14,638 nucleotides of DNA from Atopobium sp. UBA6362 (GCA_002440065.1 DJRK01000111.1:826-15463), one strand, 5' to 3'; positions 6,495 to 13,419 are shown, counted from the stretch's first letter. Numbers and translations: made by a program. Notes: generated by a model not told the origin, from the letters alone.

Positions 6495-8660
6495 ATGGGC
6501 AAAGAAGGCAAAAACGACTTAACCCCATGGCTCGGTATTGCCACCCTCGTTTTTGCAGCGATTTCCCCGCTCTGTGCGAAAGGCGGTTCCCCGAGTCCTA
6601 CCCTATCACCGGCGTATACGTGTGTAGCACTGGCATTTTTGGGCGGAATCGTCGCTGCCCGTGTCAGCTCGCGGCGTTTGCACCCAAGCGTCACCGCGGC
6701 CAATCGCTTGCTCGTTGCGATATTGTGCGCTGAAGAGCTGCTCGTCCTGCCTGGATGGAGCCTACTCGGTGATTTGTCATATGACGGGATGTTCAAATCC
6801 CTGGGTTCTCGCCTGCAGGCGCCTCTATTGAGCTGCGCTTCTTTTGCGGCGGGTTACATTCTCTCGAGACTCTTCGAGAGGCCGAATGACCTGAGGGATG
6901 CAGAGAGGGGCGAAGTACTGGCCTTTATTTTCGCCGCGATCGGCTTTGGCTACGCGCCCCGCTTCCTCTGGGTGCTCCTAGAAATGTCCGGGCTTGATCA
7001 CGTTTCGAGCAGTTTGATTGCTTTCGTGCCTTATTTGGTTGCTTTGATTGCGGTGATTCGGTGCGGCGCAAAGCGTGCGTTTTCTGCCGAGAAGTTCTGT
7101 TGCTTCTATGGCCTCGGCATGCTTCTGTGGGCGTTGTCGACTCGGGTGTATCCCTTGTATAGCAGCGCCGTCCTGGCAGCCGTTCCGCTTGCTGCTTGCG
7201 GGATGCTTGCGGCGTTGCTCGAAGCGATTAGCTCAACGAGCCCCCAAGAGCAAGTTATTGAGGGGATGCGCGACCAAGAAAAGAAGGTCTTGGGAGTGTT
7301 CAGCGCCGCAGGTTTAAGCGTGCGGGAATTGCAGCTGGCTCAACTCGCCCGTGCAGGCAAGACCTCCAAGCAGATGGCCGCCGATTTGGGGATATCTGCT
7401 TCGACGGTTCGCGTGACGTTGGGCAAGGTATACAAGAAACTCGGCATTGCCGGCCTCGAGGAACTTCGCACATTCGGTTGTCCCGCGGCCGTAATGCGAG
7501 AGGTGCCAAGGGAGCCGAGAAAAACAGCTCACTTGTTCTCAGCGACGGCGTTCGCTTCGATCCTACCGCTGCTTCCTATCGCCGCTGGTCAGCCACGATG
7601 GGGGCAAGGCCAGCCGATGCTTATGGGGGTAGCATTCGCCTTATTGGCCCATGCCGCCTTCTTGCTCGTTGCTCTGGGGCATGCGATGCCACGAAGTTCT
7701 CGTCGCGTTCGGGCGATCGCGGGAACTTCGTGTGTCGTCTTCGGCATCGCTCTCTTCACGGTGACTTTGACGGCGAATCTGGCTGGAGGCAGTGCGTGGG
7801 CGGCTGCTCTTTCGGCGCTCGAATTTCCCTGCGCCCTCTTCTATGTGTGGGGCCTCCTTGCCTTTTGGGGTCCGCGAGTGGATGAGAGATCCACCTATGC
7901 TTGGCCGGTCGGCCTGTTTGTTTCGCTGTTCCTCGGCTTCACCGTCGAAGAGCTTTGGCGCTCCACGACGTCTTTCTCGGTCCTTGGCGCCTTGACCCCC
8001 TTCGTTGCTACTGTCGGTTGCTGTGCTTTGATGCTGTTGACGGACGATGCGACGTTGCGTCGACGGACCGTCGTTGCCGGGGCGGTGCTCGTGGTCATGG
8101 GCCTTCTCGACATCGTTGAACTGTGGTTCGCGGTTGCTTTAGTGCTGGCACTAGTCGCGATTCTGATGTATCGGAACATCGGCCGCGCATACTGCCGATC
8201 CGCCCTGTACCTCACCGCCTTCGCCGTTGGCGTCCTGGCGGGGATCGTGCTCGTGAACCATGCCGAAGACGTTGCCGTCTCTGGCGGCGCCTTGCCTGCG
8301 GCCATCGGAGGCCCGACCAACGCAAAGATGCTCGTCTGCGCGGCGGCGCTGATTGTTGCCGTCTTCGCGGCCGTTGCAGCGCATGCGGCGTATGCCCGTA
8401 TCCGGGATATTCGGAAGCTCGCGGATGTGCCCACGCGCGACGAGCGCTTGCAAGGGTATCTCGTGAGCCGAGGGCTCAATACGGTGGAATCGCAGACGGT
8501 AACGCTTATTGCGCAGGGCAAGACAACGGCGCAGATGGCGAAGGAGCTCCACTACTCCCAAGGCATGATCAACACAGCCCGACGTAGTGCCTATGCCAAG
8601 CTCGGCGTGAACAGCATCGAAGGCCTTCTCGAACTGTTTTCCCAGCATATCGACGCATAA
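6495..8660 (+). CDS. Polytopic membrane LuxR-type regulator with two membrane blocks and two HTH domains
   Basis: A 721-residue protein with an apparent internal duplication. Residues about 11-245 form a hydrophobic block of roughly seven membrane segments. A LuxR/GerE-type HTH follows at 273-327 (GLSVRELQLAQLARAGKT, then QMAADLGIS and KVYKKLGI). Residues about 345-635 form a second block of roughly eight to ten segments, and a second LuxR HTH ends the protein at 660-721 (GLNTVESQ, QGKTTAQMAKEL, AYAKLGV). Both HTHs keep the family pattern GKT-xxQMA-xxL and KLG. Coriobacteriia have many regulators with a large membrane domain and one C-terminal HTH; two complete units in one chain is unusual. 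The start is ATG after GGGGGCGA. It probably senses an envelope signal and controls the secreted-protein/ABC genes just downstream; this is inference from position. Confidence 0.85.
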   Translation: MGKEGKNDLTPWLGIATLVFAAISPLCAKGGSPSPTLSPAYTCVALAFLGGIVAARVSSRRLHPSVTAANRLLVAILCAEELLVLPGWSLLGDLSYDGMFKSLGSRLQAPLLSCASFAAGYILSRLFERPNDLRDAERGEVLAFIFAAIGFGYAPRFLWVLLEMSGLDHVSSSLIAFVPYLVALIAVIRCGAKRAFSAEKFCCFYGLGMLLWALSTRVYPLYSSAVLAAVPLAACGMLAALLEAISSTSPQEQVIEGMRDQEKKVLGVFSAAGLSVRELQLAQLARAGKTSKQMAADLGISASTVRVTLGKVYKKLGIAGLEELRTFGCPAAVMREVPREPRKTAHLFSATAFASILPLLPIAAGQPRWGQGQPMLMGVAFALLAHAAFLLVALGHAMPRSSRRVRAIAGTSCVVFGIALFTVTLTANLAGGSAWAAALSALEFPCALFYVWGLLAFWGPRVDERSTYAWPVGLFVSLFLGFTVEELWRSTTSFSVLGALTPFVATVGCCALMLLTDDATLRRRTVVAGAVLVVMGLLDIVELWFAVALVLALVAILMYRNIGRAYCRSALYLTAFAVGVLAGIVLVNHAEDVAVSGGALPAAIGGPTNAKMLVCAAALIVAVFAAVAAHAAYARIRDIRKLADVPTRDERLQGYLVSRGLNTVESQTVTLIAQGKTTAQMAKELHYSQGMINTARRSAYAKLGVNSIEGLLELFSQHIDA

Positions 8661-8695
8661 ACACCCCCCGACCATTTCCCATATGGCCTGTTTAT

Positions 8696-8754
8696 TGCGC
8701 ATATTCCGTTGTTCTGCGCACCCTTTCTTTACGGTTTCGAGCAAACGGCTCGAA
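8696..8754. promoter_or_regulatory. Candidate operator region upstream of the secreted-protein gene
   Basis: The 117-base gap between the regulator and the secreted-protein gene holds a perfect inverted repeat, TTCGAGC-N5-GCTCGAA (8736-8754), ending 23 bases before the ATG. It also holds two copies of the self-complementary hexamer TGCGCA (8696-8701 and 8715-8720), 19 bases apart. A binding site for the neighbouring LuxR protein is plausible; the inverted repeat could instead be a leader hairpin. I could not identify a convincing -35/-10 pair here. Confidence 0.4.
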
Positions 8755-8777
8755 CAACAATGAAGAAGGGAGATTGA

Positions 8778-9254
8778 ATGAATCGGAAATTTGGGGCAGG
8801 AGCACTCGGCGGATTGACTGCGCTTTCTTTGGCAATGGGCCTAACTTTTGCGATTCCGGCCCATGCCGAAGAAGGTGTTGCTCCCACTTCCACGGTCGAT
8901 AGACAGTTCGCCTTTTCCCTCCATGTGTACGGAGATACGGATGGAACTGATTGGCGAGAGAAGGAAGACTACTCTGCGACGTACATCAACCCGACGTACT
9001 TCACGGGGGATCCCTGCAGAGTATATGTCGACGGGGCGTACAACTCTGACGGTACGGCACGCGACCAAGGTTGCATGATTGGCCAAGCCTATTTGGGAGA
9101 TACGGGAAAGTACGTGATTCACAATAACGTGAAGGAGCGCGGCAATCGATACGCGCAAATTACGGTATGGGCCTATCGAGATGTCCGTACTTTCACCAAC
9201 GGCTTATGGAGCCCCGACGTGACGGATGCAAGTAGGTATGCCAGCCTTAACTAA
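8778..9254 (+). CDS. Small secreted protein of unknown function, bacteriocin-like context
   Basis: A 158-residue protein with a textbook signal peptide: basic N-terminus (MNRK), hydrophobic core, and a signal peptidase I site AHA|EE after residue 30. The predicted mature form is about 128 residues, rich in aromatic and polar residues. It has two cysteines, C80 and C99, which could form a disulfide, and ends with a GLWSPD motif (142-147) and a tyrosine/serine-rich tail. The FAFSL start, the KYVIHNNVKERG stretch and the WSPD ending recall small secreted proteins beside peptide ABC transporters in Firmicutes, but I cannot name the family with confidence. A good Shine-Dalgarno (AAGGGAG) precedes the ATG. 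Its place between a dedicated regulator and an ABC transporter suggests that it is the effector or signal of the locus. A lactococcin-972 assignment is not supported. Confidence 0.75.
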   Translation: MNRKFGAGALGGLTALSLAMGLTFAIPAHAEEGVAPTSTVDRQFAFSLHVYGDTDGTDWREKEDYSATYINPTYFTGDPCRVYVDGAYNSDGTARDQGCMIGQAYLGDTGKYVIHNNVKERGNRYAQITVWAYRDVRTFTNGLWSPDVTDASRYASLN

Positions 9255-9264
9255 AGAAGTTGAT

Positions 9265-9297
9265 TGCCGCCCGGTGGATATCGGGCGGCATATTATC
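9265..9297 (+). terminator. Intercistronic hairpin, possible attenuator
   Basis: A perfect 9-bp stem, TGCCGCCCG (9265-9273) with CGGGCGGCA (9282-9290), encloses an 8-base loop and is followed by TATTATCC, a weak tail. It lies in the 53-base gap between the secreted-protein gene and the transporter genes. It could cause partial termination or stabilise the upstream mRNA, giving more secreted protein than transporter. Confidence 0.55.
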
Positions 9298-9307
9298 CGG
9301 GGGAGCC

Positions 9308-9967
9308 ATGAGGAAGAAAGAGATGATTTCGGCTGCAGCCGTGTTGATAATCGTGGCGGCGATTGTTCTCACGGCAGTCAGATTCGACAAGGAGCAGCAG
9401 CGTCAGCAAGATGAGGCAAGGGCTGCTTCCGAGGCGCAGAGGGTCGAAGAAGACTCGGCGCGAACTTACTCACAAGGTGAGGCCGTGTACGTTTCGTCTG
9501 ACGACCAAGACGCCCTTGCCTTTACCGAGCTGCAGGGATCCATGGACGTAACCGTGACCGATGCCCGGCTCTATGACGATTACGAGGCCACAGGGCTACC
9601 CACGGGAGATGGACATTTCTTCGGTTTGAACAATAGCTCAGGCAGCGATGCGTATTTCTTCCTTGTGTGCAAGCTCGATATCAAGAACATCGATGCGACA
9701 TCGCTTCTACAGCTCAAAAACGGAAAAACGGAATTCCTGCTCGGTGCGCCAAAAGCGAATGCGACAGAGTTCGTCTACTTCGACGGCAGCGAAGAAAACA
9801 GCCCCGAGGGAACCGGGAACTGCTTCTCCATTGCTCCAGGGGAAGAGAAGACGATGACCGCGTGCTGGCAAATGCCCCAAAACGACGGCGAAAGCGATTT
9901 GCCGCTGAGCGTCGTGCTTGAAACATTTGGTTATCTCATCACCCTTACGCCGCAAGATTGTAGGTGA
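9308..9967 (+). CDS. Membrane-anchored extracytoplasmic protein, first gene of the ABC operon
   Basis: A 219-residue protein with one N-terminal membrane segment (about residues 7-24, AAAVLIIVAAIVLTAV). A charged, probably coiled-coil linker (27-50) follows, then an extracellular domain with TYSQGEAVYV (53-62) and VTVTDARLYDD (81-91). There is no lipobox cysteine, so it is an anchored protein rather than a lipoprotein. The layout resembles small DUF5027/DUF5028-type proteins that accompany peptide ABC transporters; that link is from memory and uncertain. I chose ATG 9308 because GGGGGAG lies a few bases upstream; an earlier in-frame codon at 9260 would place the hairpin inside the gene. It shares its plan with the protein at 12334-13020. 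Possible roles are immunity or substrate binding. Confidence 0.75.
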   Translation: MRKKEMISAAAVLIIVAAIVLTAVRFDKEQQRQQDEARAASEAQRVEEDSARTYSQGEAVYVSSDDQDALAFTELQGSMDVTVTDARLYDDYEATGLPTGDGHFFGLNNSSGSDAYFFLVCKLDIKNIDATSLLQLKNGKTEFLLGAPKANATEFVYFDGSEENSPEGTGNCFSIAPGEEKTMTACWQMPQNDGESDLPLSVVLETFGYLITLTPQDCR

Positions 9968-9972
9968 ATGCC

Positions 9973-10833
9973 ATGGATCGACTCCTTAGGTATGAGTTCA
10001 ACCGAGCCTTTAGCAATCCGTGGTTCTTCGTTGCGCTGCTTGTCGGCTGCGGCTTTGCCGTCGCATGTGCGGTGATGGCATACGCTGCATTTGTCCAGGG
10101 CGAGGCGGGAAAACTAGTTCAAGACGAGTGGCTCGGTTTATCTGTGGGCGGATGCTATGGGCTGTGGATGGGTATGGGCGCCGTTGAGAATCCCCTTCGG
10201 TACGTCTTCTTCATCCTTGCGCCGCTGTTGACGGTCATGCCGTATGCTTGGTCGCATCGCTCCGACCTTATCGATGGCGTGGCGAACCAGGTCGCCGGGC
10301 GGGTGGGGAAGGACAGATACCTATTTGCCCGCGCCGTTGCGGTGTTCCTGAGCGCATTCGTGGTTATCGCTTTGCCCTACTTGCTTAATCTCGCTATTCT
10401 CGCCTGTCTCGTACCGGCTTATGTGCCAGATATAAGCGAGGTATTGAGCCTTGGAGTCTCAAGTCCCTCAGCATGGTCTGACCTGTTATATACGAGGCCC
10501 CTTCTATATGTGTTTGTGACTACGTTTGCCAACGCAACGTTATGCGGCCTATGGGCGCTCGTGACCCTTGCCGTCTCCACACGAGTCGACAATCGCGTGG
10601 TTCTTCTGGTCATGCCGTACGTGGTCCTGCTTGCGTGGACCTATTACGGTGATAGTGCGGTGTTCATGGCGGCCGATGTTGGAGGCGTGAGCCTGAGCCT
10701 CATTCCCACGCTTGACTGTGTGGGCCTCGGCACCCAGATGCGCATGGTCTCGTCCTATCTAATTCAGGGCACGGCGATGGCAGCGGCGACTGCGATCCCA
10801 CTTTGGATCCAAAGGGGGCGAGACATCCTATGA
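9973..10833 (+). CDS. ABC transporter membrane subunit (first of two)
   Basis: A 286-residue integral membrane protein with about six hydrophobic segments (the first near residues 14-40 of the chain, the last near the C-terminus). Its N-terminus, LLRYEFNRAFSNPWFFVALLVG, is typical of ABC-2-type permeases that start with a short cytoplasmic amphipathic stretch. Together with the next gene it would form the transmembrane part of an export or self-protection transporter driven by the ATPase at 11675. I prefer ATG 9973, which has AGGTGA at 9962-9967 as ribosome binding site. A GTG at 9964 overlaps the previous stop as GTGA and is a possible alternative that adds three residues. The substrate is unknown. 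Confidence 0.75.
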   Translation: MDRLLRYEFNRAFSNPWFFVALLVGCGFAVACAVMAYAAFVQGEAGKLVQDEWLGLSVGGCYGLWMGMGAVENPLRYVFFILAPLLTVMPYAWSHRSDLIDGVANQVAGRVGKDRYLFARAVAVFLSAFVVIALPYLLNLAILACLVPAYVPDISEVLSLGVSSPSAWSDLLYTRPLLYVFVTTFANATLCGLWALVTLAVSTRVDNRVVLLVMPYVVLLAWTYYGDSAVFMAADVGGVSLSLIPTLDCVGLGTQMRMVSSYLIQGTAMAAATAIPLWIQRGRDIL

Positions 10834-11678
10834 CGGCACTTCGATTCCTCAAAGCGGATTTGCGAGAGAGCGGACGTGCCCTTTTACCGGTGGTTTTATT
10901 TGCTCTCGTCCTCTTCGCGAGCATCGATGCAATGCTGTGGCTCAAGAGTGCGAGGTTTATCCAAATGGGCAAAGAAGCGACGGCACCTACTCTTGGCGAC
11001 TGCTTCGTTGCACTCTTTGGTGGATCCCTGGATAGTACGTTAAATGATGTGGAGAGAGTGTCTCTTCCCATGAGCTGGGTGGCTGTGATGGCGATTGCGC
11101 TGTACGTGCCGCTCTCGTACCCGTATTCAAACCTTATGGGTTTTGGCAAGCAGCTCCTTGTCCAAGGCCGATCGCGATGGCAGTGGTGGATCTCAAAATG
11201 TCTGTGGGTCGCTTTATGCGCTGCTGCAGTGGTCTTGACGGCTCTTGTAGCGGCTTTCCTGCTCAGTTTTGCGGCCGGGGGCGAACCGAAGCTGGGAGTG
11301 CAGCGTGGTCTACCGGGCCTGCTGGGCCTTAATGGCAGGGCCTTTCTCACAGAGATGGAATCCGTCGCGCCCTTTGTGGCGCAAGTTGGTGCATGTTTGC
11401 TGGCGATGTGCCTCGCGCAGCTGGCGCTTTCGCTTGTGCTGCGTCCGCTTCCGGCCTTTATCCTTGTGATGGGCTCGACTTCGCTGTCGTTGTTCTACTC
11501 CGGTTTCCCATTTGTTGGAGAGCTCTGTATGTGGGCCCGCTCGTCGCTGGCGGTCTCTCCGGGCGTGAATCCTCTTGTGGCGATTTCGGCCTCCTTCGCA
11601 CTCGGTGCGGCCTCCGTCGTTCTCGGCGGGCTGTATTTCTCAAAGATGGATATTCTGGATAAGGAGCTCAACGCATGA
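10830..11678 (+). CDS. ABC transporter membrane subunit (second of two)
   Basis: A 282-residue integral membrane protein with about six hydrophobic segments (for example LLPVVLFALVLFASI near the N-terminus, and LCAAAVVLTALVAAFLLSF and LLAMCLAQLALSLVL later). It is not closely similar to the preceding permease by eye but has the same size and topology, as expected for a heterodimeric transporter. The ATG overlaps the previous stop as ATGA, and its own stop overlaps the next ATG in the same way, so the subunits are probably translationally coupled. An in-frame TTG at 10803 has no good ribosome binding site and is less likely. Confidence 0.75.
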   Translation: MTALRFLKADLRESGRALLPVVLFALVLFASIDAMLWLKSARFIQMGKEATAPTLGDCFVALFGGSLDSTLNDVERVSLPMSWVAVMAIALYVPLSYPYSNLMGFGKQLLVQGRSRWQWWISKCLWVALCAAAVVLTALVAAFLLSFAAGGEPKLGVQRGLPGLLGLNGRAFLTEMESVAPFVAQVGACLLAMCLAQLALSLVLRPLPAFILVMGSTSLSLFYSGFPFVGELCMWARSSLAVSPGVNPLVAISASFALGAASVVLGGLYFSKMDILDKELNA

Positions 11679-12337
11679 GCATAACGATTGGGGCTCTATC
11701 AAAACGCATACGTGGCGTCGAAGTCTTGAAGGATGTCTCTCTATGCATCGGCTCTGGGCAGGTTGTTGGCTTTGCCGGGCCTAACGGTTCGGGAAAGACC
11801 ATGCTCATGCGTTGCATCGCAGGCCTCGTCGCCCCTTCTTCGGGGACCATAGAAATTGATGGCAGGCCCCTAGGTCGCGACTTCGCCTTTCCCCCAAGTA
11901 TTGGAATGCTGATAGAGGGGCCCGCGTTTCTTGCCGGCAGATCCGGGTTTGATAACCTGCGTCTCTTGGCGTCTATCCGTGATGTTGCGAATGAGGGAGA
12001 GATTCGCCGCGCGATTGAATCGGTCGGTCTTGAACCAGACGACAAGAGGCCCGTGCGAAAGTACTCCCTCGGAATGAAGCAGCGTCTGGGCATCGCGGCT
12101 GCCGTGTTCGAGCGGCCCGATATCGTGGTTCTCGATGAGCCGACAAATGCTCTAGATAGCTCAGGCGTGGAAATGACGAAGCGGGTTGTGGCAGCACAAA
12201 AGGCGCGAGGCGCGACCGTCGTGCTCTCCTGCCATGACTCGCTGACGCTTCGGGCGATGGCGGACGAAATTTATTACTTTGCCGAGGGCCATATGGATGG
12301 GCATGAGGTTTTGGACGTCGGGGGGCGATCAGTTTGA
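11675..12337 (+). CDS. ABC transporter ATP-binding protein
   Basis: A 220-residue nucleotide-binding subunit. Walker A GPNGSGKT (35-42), signature SLGMKQR (131-137), Walker B VVLDEP (151-156) and the switch histidine H187 (SCHDS) are all intact. The Q-loop position reads IGMLIEGPAF, with glutamate in place of glutamine, a variant I associate with bacitracin/lantibiotic self-protection ABC subunits. It should energise the two membrane proteins encoded just upstream. The ATGA overlap with the upstream gene and the overlap of its TGA with the downstream TTG show a compact operon. Substrate and direction cannot be read from the sequence. Confidence 0.93.
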   Translation: MSITIGALSKRIRGVEVLKDVSLCIGSGQVVGFAGPNGSGKTMLMRCIAGLVAPSSGTIEIDGRPLGRDFAFPPSIGMLIEGPAFLAGRSGFDNLRLLASIRDVANEGEIRRAIESVGLEPDDKRPVRKYSLGMKQRLGIAAAVFERPDIVVLDEPTNALDSSGVEMTKRVVAAQKARGATVVLSCHDSLTLRAMADEIYYFAEGHMDGHEVLDVGGRSV

Positions 12338-13020
12338 TTAAGGGGAAGAAAGTGGTTGCGGTCGCCTTAATCGCTGTATTGGTCATCGCGTTCTGCGCGC
12401 GGGTCGCGTTCGTAAACGCGGACGCCCAGCATCTAGAAGTCCAGACTTATGAAATCGGTGAGAAAGTGGACCTCGATGGCAGCTTTCTCGAGTATGCGAC
12501 TGAGAATACCGCCGGATATTCGATTCGAGTGACCGGTGCTCGAATCATGAGCTCACGGGAATATGCAGAAGCATACGGCGTTGTTGCGGATGTCGATGAC
12601 AAGCTGATGAGCATTTCCCAGGCATTGGGCGCAGGAGACTCGGAAGGCGCTCCGGCACTCGACGAGAAAACAGAGGTCGTGCTGGACGTTGAGGTGGCGA
12701 ATACGGACAACGATGACGGCTATCTTATGGCGCTGAGCTGGCGTCTCATTCCAGAGAAGACGCGAGATGCCGCCTTCCAGCCGGATTTCGACCTGTGGGG
12801 CCTCGCTAATCCCGCTATGGGCGAGCAAATAGGCTTCACTATTCGCAGCGGCTCATCGATGTCCCTGCACATTCCTTTTAAGAGGGATATCGTGAGGCCG
12901 CCGCTTAAATCAAACGGGTATAGCTATATCGCCGTCGTACAGTCCGAGAGCTATTATTTCCAAGTTTCCAATGTACCAGTGAGGCGAGTGGTTGATTTGG
13001 GGGTTCCTGAGAGAACATAA
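12334..13020 (+). CDS. Membrane-anchored extracytoplasmic protein, last gene of the ABC operon
   Basis: A 228-residue protein with a positively charged N-terminus (MIKGKK), a single membrane segment (about 7-27) and an extracellular domain containing TYEIGEKVDLDG (38-49) and GYSIRVTGAR (61-70). The cysteine at 21 is not in a proper lipobox. The start is TTG at 12334, overlapping the ATPase stop (TTGA), with GGGGGG eight bases upstream. It resembles the protein at 9308-9967 in plan and in the TYxxGExV and VTxAR motifs, so the two may be distant paralogues. A DUF5028-like assignment is from memory only. Its likely role is accessory to the transporter: immunity, substrate capture or surface signalling. 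Confidence 0.72.
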   Translation: MIKGKKVVAVALIAVLVIAFCARVAFVNADAQHLEVQTYEIGEKVDLDGSFLEYATENTAGYSIRVTGARIMSSREYAEAYGVVADVDDKLMSISQALGAGDSEGAPALDEKTEVVLDVEVANTDNDDGYLMALSWRLIPEKTRDAAFQPDFDLWGLANPAMGEQIGFTIRSGSSMSLHIPFKRDIVRPPLKSNGYSYIAVVQSESYYFQVSNVPVRRVVDLGVPERT

Positions 13021-13040
13021 GGTCACCTGGCGGCAAAAGG

Positions 13041-13067
13041 CGCGCTGTGCATCTTACCCGCAGCGCG
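13041..13067 (+). terminator. Hairpin after the ABC operon
   Basis: CGCGCTG (13041-13047) pairs perfectly with CAGCGCG (13061-13067), extendable by two pairs, 20 bases after the last island gene. There is no T-tract directly after it, so it is a weak terminator by itself. The hairpin of the right repeat follows within 60 bases. Confidence 0.4.
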
Positions 13068-13178
13068 AAAGTGAAGACTGCACAATCAAAGTGAAGACTG
13101 CACTTTGCCCGTTTGCATCCATTTGGCCCAATGTGAAGACAACACATTGGGCCTATTTGGTTGTGAAGACTTCACTTT
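13063..13178. repeat. 116-bp direct repeat, right copy, bounding the accessory island
   Basis: This copy matches 6319-6434 at 113 of 116 positions without gaps and in the same orientation. Its four 13-bp GTGAAGxCxxCAC units start at 13071, 13091, 13133 and 13163. The first unit here reads GTGAAGACTGCAC, identical to the second; in the left copy it has G in place of the second-last A. The repeat ends the AT-richer island and lies about 120 bases before the str-operon promoter. Confidence 0.95.
13125..13158 (+). terminator. Hairpin in the right repeat
   Basis: The same perfect 11-bp stem and 7-base loop as in the left repeat. The tail is TATTT instead of TTTTT, so termination may be weaker, but it is still the best terminator between the ABC operon and rpsL. 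Confidence 0.55.
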
Positions 13179-13300
13179 TGGAGGGCATTCGGCGGGTAAT
13201 CGGCGGGGAAAGCGCGGCGGCAGGACCGAAGGGGTGTAAGCCGCGCTGCCTAAGCCCTGTGAAGACCGCGTGAAATGGATACGCCCGGCTCCGTGGCGTT
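13179..13300. other. Intergenic stretch between the right repeat and the str-operon promoter
   Basis: No gene is apparent. It holds one long-loop inverted repeat (AGCGCGGC at 13211-13218 with GCCGCGCT at 13240-13247) and one isolated near-match to the repeat motif, GTGAAGACCGCGT (13259-13271). Nothing else is supported. Confidence 0.5.
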
Positions 13301-13330
13301 TTGACAACTGCAAACAACCAAGCGTAAAGT
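13301..13330 (+). promoter_or_regulatory. str operon promoter
   Basis: A perfect -35 box TTGACA (13301-13306) is followed after 18 bp by TAAAGT (13325-13330), a four-of-six match to the -10 consensus. This predicts a 5' leader of about 80 bases before the rpsL start at 13420. The leader contains the palindrome GCTGCGCAGC but no obvious binding structure that I can name. Confidence 0.7.
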
Positions 13331-13419
13331 TCATCGTCGCGTCAATCCGGGGCGGCGGTGCTGCGCAGCCCATGAATATCGTAAATCAGCACGTCGATAG
13401 GTATAAGAAGGAGAGAACT

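Noticed and set aside
6347..6733. A + strand open frame of 128 codons overlapping the repeat and the LuxR start
   Set aside because: It crosses the terminator hairpin and overlaps the membrane LuxR gene out of frame, without a ribosome binding site or domain.
8778..9254. Lactococcin 972 family bacteriocin
   Set aside because: The size, the cysteine pair and the WSPD ending do not match the short cysteine-free mature lactococcin 972. Only the genomic context is similar.
12334..12399. Lipoprotein signal peptide on the last island protein
   Set aside because: The cysteine at residue 21 is preceded by IAF, which does not fit a lipobox; a plain membrane anchor is more likely.
6319..13178. A composite transposon or integrative element with transposase or integrase
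   Set aside because: No transposase, integrase or recombinase gene is in the interval and the ends are direct, not inverted, repeats. I kept only the repeat observation.
13270..13419. N-terminal extension of rpsL from ATG 13270
   Set aside because: It would start upstream of the promoter and add 50 residues absent from S12. The TTG with a proper ribosome binding site gives the exact family N-terminus.
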